Below the pieces are notes generated by a model. That model made no database searches and was not told the origin of the DNA. It worked only from the letters and a program-made list of their open reading frames with translations. Below, piece by piece: positions 9,040 to 18,069 of a stretch of DNA of 64,000 bases (position 1 is its first letter; each line of letters starts with the position of its first letter). Source of the stretch: Roseibium sp. Sym1 (GTDB taxonomy: Bacteria; Pseudomonadota; Alphaproteobacteria; Rhizobiales; Stappiaceae); NCBI RefSeq assembly GCF_027359675.1, contig NZ_CP114786.1:4624501-4688500 (forward strand), read 5' to 3'. A program made the position numbers and the translations under genes.

Positions 9040-9738
9040 TCAACGGTTTGCTTCAAGCAGGCAGGGAAGGTCCGATTTCAACCGCGCCAGGACGTCATCG
9101 GCACGGGTCTTCACGGGGGCGCCGCAGCCGGCGTCTCCCAGTTTCTCGATCAGGACCTCGGGACGGTCCGCGACGGCCAGCGCCGCATATTCGCGTTCCG
9201 CAAGCCGGTCACGCTCCTGTTGGTGGCGGATGTCCTCCAGACAGGTTTCGGCGGCGGCCAGCGCCGACTGGCCCTGGCCCGTATCGAAGGACTGGGCCTT
9301 GAGGACGTGGGCACGCACATCGACACTGCGTTCGCCGCGCTTCAGGGCCCGAAGGCGCGACTGCGCCCGGTGCAATGTCTCCGTGAGCGCCGCAAGGTCC
9401 TCGTCGAAAGCGGTTGTCGCGGTCTCCAGCGCGGCCTTCTCGTCTTCGAGCAAGGCGATGGCTTCCGCGGCTTCCCGTGCGAGTGCCTCGCTTCCCTTCA
9501 GCAACGCGTTTCTGGCGCGGTTTTCCAGGTCCTCGATGGAGGCCCTGATCTGTTGCAGACGCTTGCGGTCCTGCTGCTGTTCGGCCCGGGCACGCGCCAG
9601 GGCAATCCGGGCGGCACGGACGGAAGCGGCGGCTTCACGCAGGTTGACGGCAAGCGCCGCCCGGGATGGCCGGGTGTCACCAGCCGGGAAGCTGCCCTGG
9701 AGCAACGTCCTCAATTGGGTCATGAATGGTTCAAACAT
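9040..9738 (-). CDS. PspA/IM30-like coiled-coil membrane-stress protein
   Basis: 232 residues, mostly long Ala/Glu/Arg-rich coiled coil (about 25-190), starting MFEPFMTQLRTLLQG, the kind of amphipathic N-terminal helix by which PspA/IM30 proteins bind stressed membrane. The similarity is one of architecture more than strict motifs, so another coiled-coil family remains possible. The stop overlaps the early part of the yiaAB reading region, so the two are probably co-transcribed. Start ATG 9738 follows gggagagacc. The promoter region contains TetR-type operators shared with the divergent regulator gene. Confidence 0.72.
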   Translation of the reverse strand: MFEPFMTQLRTLLQGSFPAGDTRPSRAALAVNLREAAASVRAARIALARARAEQQQDRKRLQQIRASIEDLENRARNALLKGSEALAREAAEAIALLEDEKAALETATTAFDEDLAALTETLHRAQSRLRALKRGERSVDVRAHVLKAQSFDTGQGQSALAAAETCLEDIRHQQERDRLAEREYAALAVADRPEVLIEKLGDAGCGAPVKTRADDVLARLKSDLPCLLEANR

Positions 9739-9752
9739 GGTCTCTCCCTAAA

Positions 9753-9769
9753 AGTGAACACCGTTCACT
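9753..9769. promoter_or_regulatory. TetR-type operator 1
   Basis: A perfect 7-3-7 inverted repeat (agtgaac, acc, gttcact) lies 15 bases from the pspA-like start codon. Its half site recurs at 9811-9826. The core gtgaac...gttcac is typical of TetR-family dyads. Confidence 0.7.
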
Positions 9770-9771
9770 AT

Positions 9772-9800
9772 TTGACAAAGCCATAACAATCAGGTTAGGT
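9772..9800 (+). promoter_or_regulatory. Candidate promoter for the TetR gene, between two operators
   Basis: TTGACA at 9772-9777 is a perfect -35 hexamer. With a 17-base spacer the -10 would be TTAGGT, which is poor. The element lies between the two inverted repeats, so a bound repressor would occlude it. Confidence 0.4.
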
Positions 9801-9810
9801 CAAGAAAAAA

Positions 9811-9826
9811 ATGAACAGAGTTCACT
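9811..9826. promoter_or_regulatory. TetR-type operator 2
   Basis: The inverted repeat tgaac-aga-gttca, within atgaacagagttcact, repeats the half sites of operator 1 (centre-to-centre about 57 bp) and lies just upstream of the TetR start codon. Confidence 0.65.
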
Positions 9827-9844
9827 TTTAGAAGGTGTGCCGGA

Positions 9845-10432
9845 ATGGCGGGACTGCAGAAAGCAAAGAGCGAAGAAACGCGCCGGCGGGTGCTGGAGGC
9901 AGCCACTGCCGCGGTTGAGGCAGGGGGCATGGACGCGGTCAATATCCGCAACATTGCCGCGGACGCCGGTTACTCGGTCGGATCGGTCTACAAGCATTTC
10001 GCCGATCTGGACGCGCTGCTGATCGCCGTCAATTCCGTCACGCTGGCACGTATCAAGGAAGTGATGGGCGAGGCGGTGGAGGAGATCGATGATCCGCTGG
10101 CGCAGCTCAAGGTTCTGGCGCAGGCCTATCTGGAGTTTGCCCGCGCCAACAGGAACCTCTGGATCACCCTTTTCAGCCACCAGGTGCCGGACGGCAAGCC
10201 GGTGCCGGAATGGCATATCCAGGAGAATATCGCCCTGCTCGGTTTCATTGCCACGCCCCTGCGCCTTCTGAACCCGGATCTCGGCGAGGAGGCCCTGGCG
10301 GCCCGTTCGCGCACGTGCTTTGCCGCTGTGCACGGCCTTGTCACCATCAGCCTGGAGGCCCGGTTTGTCGGGCTGGGTGAAGGCACGCTGGAAAGCGAAA
10401 TGGACTTCCTGGTCGAGCGGCTGGCCGGGTAG
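9845..10432 (+). CDS. TetR/AcrR-family transcriptional regulator
   Basis: 195 residues. The N-terminal helix-turn-helix spans about 33-52 (NIRNIAADAGYSVGSVYKHF), the defining TetR segment. The C-terminal region (60-190) is helical and should bind a ligand or dimerise; FSHQVPDGKPVPEWH is the only distinctive stretch. Divergent transcription from the pspA-like/yiaAB/aas set and the paired dyads between them indicate autoregulation and control of that set. Membrane lipids or lysolipids are plausible inducers, but this is inference. Confidence 0.9.
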   Translation: MAGLQKAKSEETRRRVLEAATAAVEAGGMDAVNIRNIAADAGYSVGSVYKHFADLDALLIAVNSVTLARIKEVMGEAVEEIDDPLAQLKVLAQAYLEFARANRNLWITLFSHQVPDGKPVPEWHIQENIALLGFIATPLRLLNPDLGEEALAARSRTCFAAVHGLVTISLEARFVGLGEGTLESEMDFLVERLAG

Positions 10433-10687
10433 GGGGACCCGTGTTGGCGGTCCGTGCAATATCACATCCGTCGCCCAACACCGGAACGGATCGGCGCGAC
10501 ACACGACCGGATTGTCGGCAGACCGCTGGTGACAGCCAATTGTCGTAAAAGCAAGGCGAGATGCACGTTATGTGTGCGTGTTCCCGCAATATACTCCTGG
10601 ATTGCATTGCCTGTTCGAGCCTGTCTATTCTGTTTTCCTGTTATTGCCGGTTTAGGGGTCTTGACCCTGGCTTTTGGGGGAAATCGC

Positions 10688-11488
10688 ATGGGAAAGCTTG
10701 GATTGATTGCCATTCACGGTATGGGAAAAACTGAGAGAACATTTGCAGATCAATTTTTCGAAGATGTACGCGATCGCTTGTCGAACAGTCAGCGCTCCAG
10801 GATGGAAACTACTACGGTCTATTATCAGGATATTCTGCAGCCGCACGAGGAAGCCTATTTTTCAAAATCGAAGCGAAAGCTCGACTGGCTGGAATTGCGA
10901 CAGTTCGTGCTTTACGGATTCTGTGATGCTGCGAGCTTGGAATCCCGGAAGGAAGGGACAGAAAGTCCCTATTATCTGGCTCAGAAGGAGATCCTCAACG
11001 CGTTTCGTCGGCTCTTTCAGCTGAATGGGGCCGATGCGCCAATCGTTGTCGTGGCGCAGTCTCTCGGCGGGCAAGTCCTGTCCAATTATCTCTGGGACGC
11101 CCTCAAGGACGGCACTCCGAAAAACGGTATCTGGTCTGTGCCACCGACTCTGTCGACGGAAGAGGAGAAGGTCTGCCGGGGAAGGACGGTCGAGCGTTTG
11201 TTCACCACCGGCTGCAACATTCCCGTTTTTGTCGCCGGTCACCCGTCCGACCGCATCAGGCCCATTCCCAGGCCAAACGAAAATTTTCGCTGGGAGAACT
11301 ACTATGACAAAGACGACGTTCTTGGTTGGCCATTGCAAACACTGAGTGAAGACTACAAGCGTCTCGTCAAAGACAGACAGATTAATGCCGGATTCTTTTC
11401 CGGCATCACGCCGTTCAGCCATACGAGGTACTGGAAAGATCGCGATTTTCTGAAACCGCTGGTCAGGCATATCAAGCAGCTTATCTGA
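10688..11488 (+). CDS. Alpha/beta-hydrolase-like protein of unknown function, AT-rich relative to neighbours
   Basis: 266 residues from ATG 10688, which follows a gggggaaa site. The open frame reaches back to 10454, but that part lacks protein-like character. AIHGMGK (8-14) resembles the oxyanion-hole HG motif and VVAQSLGGQV (121-130) the nucleophile elbow, with Ser125 as nucleophile, so a serine esterase or lipase-like fold is likely. A catalytic acid and His cannot be placed with certainty; HPSD near residue 188 is one option. Base composition and codon choice are visibly more AT-rich than in the flanking genes, suggesting recent acquisition. Function unknown. Confidence 0.68.
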   Translation: MGKLGLIAIHGMGKTERTFADQFFEDVRDRLSNSQRSRMETTTVYYQDILQPHEEAYFSKSKRKLDWLELRQFVLYGFCDAASLESRKEGTESPYYLAQKEILNAFRRLFQLNGADAPIVVVAQSLGGQVLSNYLWDALKDGTPKNGIWSVPPTLSTEEEKVCRGRTVERLFTTGCNIPVFVAGHPSDRIRPIPRPNENFRWENYYDKDDVLGWPLQTLSEDYKRLVKDRQINAGFFSGITPFSHTRYWKDRDFLKPLVRHIKQLI

Positions 11489-11519
11489 TCAATGTGATCA
11501 AAGGTGAACTTCGGAAGAC

Positions 11520-13595
11520 CTACCATGCGTTCACGCGCTTTTCCGGCGGCAGCCACATCGGATCACCTTCCTCGATGCCGAATGTATCGTAGAAGGCATC
11601 GACGTGCTGAAGCGCCGAGACGGCACGGTAGGAGCTCGGCGGATGGCCATCGCCGGCGACCAGCATGCGCAACAGTTGCTCCGAAGTCTTGGCCGTCCAG
11701 AACTGTGCCCAGCCGACAAAGCAGCGCTCGGCCGGTGACATTCCGTCGATCTCGACATTTTCTTCCGGGTGTTCGGCCAGATAGTCCTCCAGTGCTTCAT
11801 AGGCCAGGGTGATGCCGCCGACATCGGCCATGTTTTCGCGGACATTCAACTCGCCGTTGGCCTGCAGCCCGGGCAGGACCTCGAAGGCATTCGCCTGGTC
11901 GATCAGCTTCTGCGCCTCCGCGTCGAAGGCCTGCGCGTCTTCCGCCGTCCACCAGTCGCGGAAGTTGCCCTCCGCGTCGTAGCGGCGGCCTCCGCTGTCA
12001 AATCCATGGGTCATTTCGTGACCGATGACCGCGCCGATCCGGCAGAAGCGCAAGGGGGCGTCCATGTCGTGGCTGTAGGCCGGCGGCTGGGTGATGGCCG
12101 CGTTGACCTCGAAGCCGTTGATGGAAGGCGTGTAGGCGGCATTGATGACGATCGGCAGTGTCGACTGGGTGTTGAATTCCTCGTGTTCGACCGGCCTGGT
12201 GATCTTGTCGAGCATGCGGTTCAATGAAAAGGTGCCAAGATTGCGCATGTTCGCAACGGGATCGGCTCCGATCTCGAGACTGGAATAATCGACCCAATGG
12301 TCGGGATAGCCGACCTTTTAATAGAAGCTGTCGATCTTTTTCAGGGCCTCGGCGCGGGTATCTTCCGACAACCAGTCCCGAGTCTCGACCCGCTCGCGAA
12401 ACTTGGCATGAATGCGTTCGACCATGTCCAGAACTTCGGCCCTGGTTTCGTCGGAATAGTAGGTTTCGACAAAGAGTTTGCTGGCGGGCTGGCCGAGATT
12501 TTCTTTCAGGAGATCATACATGTGCTCCTGGCGGGGGCGATCCTGCCTGGCGCCGGTCAGGACAAGATTGAAGTCCTTGACCGGTTCCTCGAAGGCCGGG
12601 GTCAGGAACTGCTTGTATTTGTTGATGACACGGAAGGCGGCGTAGTCCTTCAGGTCGTCAAGCGGAGTTTCCTTCAGGAGTTTCGAGAGCACCGGCAGCG
12701 CGCGTGGTTCAAACAGATAGACCGTTTCAGGAATGTCAAAGCCGACAATCCTGAAATAGGCATCCAGGTCGAACTCCGGGACCTGGGCTTGCACTTCGTC
12801 GAAGCCCAGCTTGCCGTAACGGTTTCGAGGGTCATTGCCTTCTTCCGGCGTCAGCATGCCCTCGTAAAGTGCGCTTTCGATCCGGAGGGTGATATCCGCA
12901 ATCCGGTCGGATTCCTCTTCGCTGTAACCTTCAATTTTCATGATTTCCGTCACGTAGGTGCGGTACGCCGGTATGCGCGGGTCGCCCTCCTTGTTGCGTA
13001 ACAGTTCAAGATGATGGTCTTCGACGGCAAAGGAGGGACCGGCGGAGAAGATCGCGAAGTGCTTGCTGTCTTGCGGATCCGCGCTCGGTGCGAAAATCGC
13101 AAACAGGGCCGGACCCGAAGTACTTGCCTGTTCGGCCATGAACCGCGTCAGATCCTCAAGCGAGTGAATCTCGTCGATCCGATCCAGTTCAGCGCGGACC
13201 GGCTCGATCCCGGCGGCCTCCATCGCCTCGACATTCATGTAGGCCTTGTAGAAGTCGCCAACGAGTTGCGTGTTGCTTCCCTTCGGCGCGTCCGCGGATG
13301 TTTCGCCGGCTGTTTCGGCAACGATCGCAAGCTGCTTGATCAGCCGTTCGCCAATAATCGTAAAGATGTCCCAGCGCGCCTTGTCTTCCGGTCGCTCGAC
13401 CCGGTCAAGCCACTTGCCTGACGCGTAGCGATAGAAATCCTCTCCCGGATCAACGGAGGTGTCCATGTTGCTTGCCGAAAACTGCAGATCATCTGGAGTA
13501 AGTGGCGGCAAACCGGTGTCCTGTGCCTGCGAGGCGTGAGCCAGTACGGCAGTTGAGAGCACCACGGATGCAAGAAGAGAGGGGATGGGGTTCAT
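11520..13595 (-). pseudogene. M13-family metallopeptidase (PepO/neprilysin type) broken by an in-frame TAA
   Basis: Two open frames in the same phase, 13595-12318 and the remainder to 11520, read as one M13 protein interrupted only by TAA at 12318-12320. The first part (425 residues) has a signal peptide (MNPIPSLLASVVLSTAVLAHA) and the M13 N-terminal domain. After the stop the frame continues KVGYPDHW, a conserved M13 stretch, then VIGHEMTHGFD (zinc HExxH, about residue 526) and ENMADVGG (the ENxxD motif). The whole zinc domain is thus downstream of the stop. The rest is intact, so this is a very young lesion, a sequencing error, or a read-through case. The intact product would be a periplasmic zinc endopeptidase. 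Confidence 0.9.
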
Positions 13596-13879
13596 GTTTT
13601 TGCTCCTCCAGGCAGATCAAGTGCCTGTTTCAACGAGTGCCTCAGGCGGACTCCCAATGAAACGGACATCTGCGGTCGGTATGGATGACAGCGCAGCAAA
13701 CAAAAGCGCCACGACAACGCCCTGGAAAACTCTTGAACTAAATCGCATGAGTGAAGTGCTCCACCCTGGGTACGTATCTTCCCTTAGGTGAGGTTAGCAC
13801 ACCGCTGCTGAATGACAATGTGCTGGCGGTTCAGCGTCTGATTGTTCTTTGCGGTGAAAATGACTGGTTTGGGACCGTG

Positions 13880-15373
13880 TCAGGTTCCGCAGAACGTCCG
13901 GTAGGGACCGAAACTGTCCGGTGCGGGGTCTGCATAAGCCTCTTGACCGGGCTGCTCCCTGAACGGGGACGCGAGCACCTGAAGCAGCGCCCTGACCGGT
14001 GCAAAGTCGCCATTCTCGGCGGCTTCCAGAGCCTCTTCCACCTTGTGGTTGCGCGGTATGTAGAGTGGGTTTGCACCATCCATGGCGGTCTTGACCTGCT
14101 CGGCAGGAAGTCCTTCCTGCGCACGTCTCCGGTTCCAGCGAGCCAGCCAGGGATCGATCGCTGTCGGGTCGACAAACAGGTCCCGCAACGGCTCTGGCGA
14201 CCCGGTTGCTGCATCGGATAGCCGGCGGAAACACAGCGTGTAATCGGCGCCCTGCTGGTGCATCACCGACAGAAGATCCTCGAACAGCGCCTGGTCGTCG
14301 CCGGTTTCGGTCTGCAGTCCGAGCTTGGCGCGCATGCCATCGAGCCAATGGGTCTTGTAGAGGTCTGGAAAGCGGCCGAGTTCAGCGCTGGCCAACTCCA
14401 CGGCCTTGTCGAGATCTTCGGGTTCGATCAGGGCCAGAAGAGCCTCGGCGAGACGGGCGAGGTTCCATTGCATGATCGCGGGCTGCCGGCCAAAGGCATA
14501 GCGGCCGCCATGGTCGATGGAACTGAACACCGCCGCCGGGTCATAGGCATCGATGAACGCGCAGGGGCCATAGTCGATGGTTTCGCCGGAAATGGCGGTG
14601 TTGTCCGTGTTCATGACCCCGTGAACGAAGCCAACGAGGACCCATCGGGCGACCAGTGCCGCCTGGCGCTCGATCACGCGCCGGAAGAGGTGGAGGTACC
14701 GATCCTCGGCGCCGGCAAGGTCCGGATCGTGACGTGTGATCGCGTAATCCGCGAGCTGGCGCACCTTGTCGGTCTCGCCGCGGGCGGCAAAATACTGGAA
14801 TGTGCCGACCCTGAGATGGCTGGCCGCGACGCGGGTCAGCACCGCGCCGGGTTTCGGGCCATCACGGTAGATGGTCTCTCCGGTGCTGACGGCGGCAAGC
14901 GCGCGTGTCGTGGGAACTCCGAGTGCATGCATGGCCTCGCCGAGGACATATTCCCGCAGGACAGGTCCGATCACGGCCTTGCCGTCGCCGCCGCGTGAGA
15001 ACGGCGTGGGGCCCGAGCCTTTCAGCTGGATGTCCCGCCGTTTGCCGTGCCGGTCGACCACCTCGCCGAGGAGAAGGGCCCGGCCGTCGCCAAGTTGAGG
15101 CGAGAAACCGCCGAACTGGTGTCCGGCATAGACCTGGGCCAGCGGAGAAGCGCCGTTCGGCAAACGGACACCCGCAAAGATTTCTGCACCTTTCGGCGTT
15201 TCGAGTGCGTCCGCCTCGAGGCCGAGCTCCTCAGCCAGCGCTCTGTTGAACAGCACCAGTTCGGGCGCGGGAACCTTCGCGCCTTCCCAGGTCACGTAAA
15301 ATCCGGGCAGGTCCCGGGCGTAGGAATTGTCGAACTCAAAAATGGAAGATGTGGCGGTCATGGCGTCTGGCAT
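13880..15373 (-). CDS. selO: SelO-family protein adenylyltransferase (YdiU/UPF0061)
   Basis: 497 residues from ATG 15373; ATG 15361 or 15391 are also possible, and the frame is open to 15499. It starts near FDNSYARDLPGFY and has QVYAGHQFGGFSPQLGDGRA, DIQLKGSGPTPFSRGGDGKA and GVPTTRALA, all hallmarks of SelO pseudokinases, plus HGVMNTDNT, where kinase-like catalytic residues sit. SelO transfers AMP from ATP to Ser/Thr/Tyr of target proteins, linked to oxidative stress. It ends YRTFCGT, a C-terminal ending seen in bacterial SelO with cysteine; no selenocysteine signal is implied. The upstream 370 bases are GC-rich with no clear gene. Confidence 0.93.
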   Translation of the reverse strand: MPDAMTATSSIFEFDNSYARDLPGFYVTWEGAKVPAPELVLFNRALAEELGLEADALETPKGAEIFAGVRLPNGASPLAQVYAGHQFGGFSPQLGDGRALLLGEVVDRHGKRRDIQLKGSGPTPFSRGGDGKAVIGPVLREYVLGEAMHALGVPTTRALAAVSTGETIYRDGPKPGAVLTRVAASHLRVGTFQYFAARGETDKVRQLADYAITRHDPDLAGAEDRYLHLFRRVIERQAALVARWVLVGFVHGVMNTDNTAISGETIDYGPCAFIDAYDPAAVFSSIDHGGRYAFGRQPAIMQWNLARLAEALLALIEPEDLDKAVELASAELGRFPDLYKTHWLDGMRAKLGLQTETGDDQALFEDLLSVMHQQGADYTLCFRRLSDAATGSPEPLRDLFVDPTAIDPWLARWNRRRAQEGLPAEQVKTAMDGANPLYIPRNHKVEEALEAAENGDFAPVRALLQVLASPFREQPGQEAYADPAPDSFGPYRTFCGT

Positions 15374-15865
15374 AACAGGTTTCTGCATAAGCATGTAGGG
15401 GGACCGGGCACTCCGGTCCAGTGGCTGGCTCCTTCTCAACATAACCGGGGCGCCTGCAATGCGTGTCCGCATCCTGTTGGGTGGTGGCGACGACGACAAA
15501 GGACATTGGTGTCTCCTCCGACGATGTCATCCGGCCGAGACTGTCGCGCGCCTCCAAGGCGCCGGGTCCGGGACCATTCTCGCCGGCACCCAGGCTGTCC
15601 GGGTCCTGGACAGTCAGCCGCAACACGGCCGCCTCCCTTGTGTTCCAGGTCCGGCCAAGGTCCCGGCACCGGAATTGCGCCATGGCATATCCGCAGGGCA
15701 GAAAGGTTTCGACATTCGGGGTTTGCCGTGGCTCACTCCCATTCAACGGATTCGCAGTTCCGCTTTGGGGATTTTTTACAAGGCGACACTATTTTTCGTG
15801 CCATTGTTCCAATCGGTCGACGGTTCGATCGCAGTCCAGTCCATTCGTAATTCAAGCACCAGCTC
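15374..15865. other. Intergenic region between divergent selO and the HMG-CoA reductase operon
   Basis: About 490 bases. Several overlapping open frames exist in GC-rich sequence, but none shows a domain or a convincing start. The last 100 bases before 15866 are more AT-rich and probably hold the operon promoter; no clear -35/-10 pair was found. Confidence 0.4.
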
Positions 15866-17140
15866 ATGCCGATCCCACCCAAAACGCTCCATTTTCTCAA
15901 GAAGCTCAAGTCGACCGCATCACCGGTGGAGATCGCCGCCCGGCTGAAACCGCGCGATGGTGCGCCGACACCGTTGATGACGCTGCCGAAACCGTCCGCC
16001 GCAGCCATCGAAAGGATCTGGGCACGGATGATCAAGGCCGGTGTAAAGCAATCCGCGCGGGCGGTGCTCGCCGATGAACGCACGCTCGCGGAGGCGGAAG
16101 CCTATGCCGGGAACATCGAGAACATGGTCGGCACGGTGAAGGTGCCGGTCGGCGTGGTCGGGCCGCTGCGGATCAACGGTGTTTTCGCCCATGATGATTA
16201 TTTCGTGCCGCTGGCGACCACGGAAGCCGCATTGGTGGCATCCTACGCCCGCGGCGCCAGGGCTGTCGGCAAATCCGGCGGTGTCAGCGTGGCAACGCTC
16301 GGGGAAGGGGTGCTCAGAACACCGGCGTTCCGGTTTGTCACGATTGCCGAGGCAGGCCTTTTTGTCGAATGGGCGGTGTCGTCGGTCCAAGGCCTGATCG
16401 CGGCAGCGGAAGCAACCACGCGCCACGGCAAACTGCTTTCCATCGATCCCGTTATCGACGGCGAGATCGTTTTCCTGATGTGCCGCTATGAAACCGGCGA
16501 TGCCTCCGGCCAGAACATGGTGACCTTCGCGACGGAGGCGTTGTGCGCGCACGCCCTGGAACAGTCGCCCGTGCAGCCCCGGTCCTGGTTCCTGGAAGCG
16601 AATTTCTCCGGCGACAAGAAGGCAAGCTTTCTTGGAACCATGCTCGGCCGCGGGCGCCGGGTGACCGCGCAGGTCGACATGCCGCGCGAGGTGGTCGAAA
16701 GCGTGCTCGGCGCCTCGATCGACCAGGTCCTGGAATATGGCCGCATCGCCAATCTCGGCGCGCTGATGACCGGGCAGGTGGGCGCCCAGGCCCACTTCGC
16801 CAATGGCCTCGCCGCGCTTTATCTGGCGACCGGCCAGGACGTCGCCTGCGTGGCCGAGTCGGCTGTCGGGTTTACCCGGATGGAACAAAGTGAAACCGGC
16901 CTTCTGGTGACGGTGACCTTGCCGAACCTGATCCTGGGTACCGTGGGGGGCGGCACGGGCTTGCCGTCGCAGGCGGCCGGGCTCGACATTCTTGGCCTGA
17001 AAGGCGGTGGAAACGCTACGGCGCTGGCCGAAGTCGCCGCTGCGCTGTGCCTGTGCGGTGAACTTTCCCTGACGGCGGCCGTTGCCGGCGGGCAGTTCGG
17101 CAGTGCGCACAAGCGTCTTGCCCGGGGCGGCAAGTCGTGA
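15866..17140 (+). CDS. Hydroxymethylglutaryl-CoA reductase (class I-like), first gene of the seven-gene operon
   Basis: 424 residues. All expected catalytic positions are visible: ENMVG with Glu85, KVPVGVVGPL (92-101), DASGQNM (212-218), SGDKK with Lys251/252, GQD with Asp325, GTVGGGT (358-364), and a C-terminal AHKRLAR with His415. It should reduce HMG-CoA to mevalonate with NAD(P)H. Class I-like motifs suggest a biosynthetic rather than degradative enzyme. No other mevalonate-pathway gene is nearby, and most alphaproteobacteria make isoprenoids by the MEP route. Mevalonate may therefore be a building block here, or the downstream genes may use it. Its TGA overlaps the GTG of the next gene by four bases. 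The ribosome-binding site is weak. Confidence 0.9.
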   Translation: MPIPPKTLHFLKKLKSTASPVEIAARLKPRDGAPTPLMTLPKPSAAAIERIWARMIKAGVKQSARAVLADERTLAEAEAYAGNIENMVGTVKVPVGVVGPLRINGVFAHDDYFVPLATTEAALVASYARGARAVGKSGGVSVATLGEGVLRTPAFRFVTIAEAGLFVEWAVSSVQGLIAAAEATTRHGKLLSIDPVIDGEIVFLMCRYETGDASGQNMVTFATEALCAHALEQSPVQPRSWFLEANFSGDKKASFLGTMLGRGRRVTAQVDMPREVVESVLGASIDQVLEYGRIANLGALMTGQVGAQAHFANGLAALYLATGQDVACVAESAVGFTRMEQSETGLLVTVTLPNLILGTVGGGTGLPSQAAGLDILGLKGGGNATALAEVAAALCLCGELSLTAAVAGGQFGSAHKRLARGGKS

Positions 17141-18069
17141 GCGTGCGCCCGGAGCAGGACATGTCCCTGCCGGCGCGGCTGTGGAGATATCAGGCCGAGC
17201 GGTTTCCGCTGGTGCAGACCGTTCCTCTTCTCGGCGCCTTTTCCGCCGCTTCGGTGACGGCCTCGGCCCGGCTCGCCGACCGGCCGCTGCCCGGTGTCAC
17301 TGCATATCTGGTGGCTTTCCTGATCGTGATGGTCTTTTTCTGGCAGATGCGCGCACTGGACGAGGTCAAGGACGCGGACACGGACCGCCGCTACAGGCCC
17401 GAGCGGCCGATCCCGCGCGGGCTGGTGTCCCTGAAGCTGATCCTGTCGCTGGCGGGCATTGCGGCGGTTCCCGCTGCCCTTGCCGCCTTTGTCCTGTCGC
17501 CGTTCGTGTTGGTTCTCGTCATCATCGCCTGGGTCTGGCTCGCCCTGATGAGCGTCGAGTTCTTTGCATCGGAGTTTCTGCACCGTTCACCGGCGCTCTA
17601 CCTGGTCTCGCACATGGCGATCATGCCGCTGATCGACCTCGTACTGACCGGATGCGAGTGGGTGCCGGCCGGGTCTGTTCCGAGCGGGATCTGGACCTTC
17701 CTCCTGATGAGTTTCGCCAATGGCTGCGTCATCGAGTTCGGGCGCAAGATCTGGGCGCCCGAAAACGAGCGCGAGGGCGTGGAGACCTATTCCTCCGCCT
17801 GGGGAATTCACCGCTCATTGATCGCGCTCGCGGTGATGACGGCTATCGCCTTCCTCGCGCTCGTCATCTGCGGCGTCTACCTGCAGCGTCCTCTGGTCAC
17901 GGCGCTGTGCGGCCTGGCGGTCCTGTTGCCATTTGCCTGGACCCTTTTTGATTTCGCGCGCAATCCCGATCTAAAACGCCAGAAACGTCTTGAAACCCTG
18001 TCGGGGGTCTGGGTGCTGGCCTGTTATCTTGCGGCTGCGTTCGCGCCGTCGCTGGGAGGGGCATCGTGA
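17137..18069 (+). CDS. UbiA-superfamily prenyltransferase-like membrane protein
   Basis: 310 residues starting with GTG in a GTGA overlap with the HMGR stop. About eight hydrophobic segments are present. The loop MRALDEVKDADTDRRYRPER (71-90) matches the first Asp-rich loop of UbiA enzymes, which binds Mg-prenyl diphosphate, in a DExxDxxxD-like form, and RPIPRG follows as in UbiA proteins. The second Asp motif is not obvious; ENEREGVETYSSAWG (about 209-223) lies where it is expected. It may attach a prenyl chain to a polar acceptor at the inner membrane. Operon position after HMGR supports isoprenoid chemistry, but the substrates are unknown. Confidence 0.8.
   Translation: MSVRPEQDMSLPARLWRYQAERFPLVQTVPLLGAFSAASVTASARLADRPLPGVTAYLVAFLIVMVFFWQMRALDEVKDADTDRRYRPERPIPRGLVSLKLILSLAGIAAVPAALAAFVLSPFVLVLVIIAWVWLALMSVEFFASEFLHRSPALYLVSHMAIMPLIDLVLTGCEWVPAGSVPSGIWTFLLMSFANGCVIEFGRKIWAPENEREGVETYSSAWGIHRSLIALAVMTAIAFLALVICGVYLQRPLVTALCGLAVLLPFAWTLFDFARNPDLKRQKRLETLSGVWVLACYLAAAFAPSLGGAS

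Noticed and set aside
11520..13595. Selenocysteine or pyrrolysine recoding at the M13 stop and the integrase stop
   Set aside because: The stops are TAA and TAG, neither is TGA, the positions are ordinary Lys/Arg-like sites, and no recoding element or pyl genes were seen.
15336..15746. A 136-residue minus-strand frame upstream of selO
   Set aside because: No domain, a poor start and unusual residue composition; probably non-coding GC-rich sequence.
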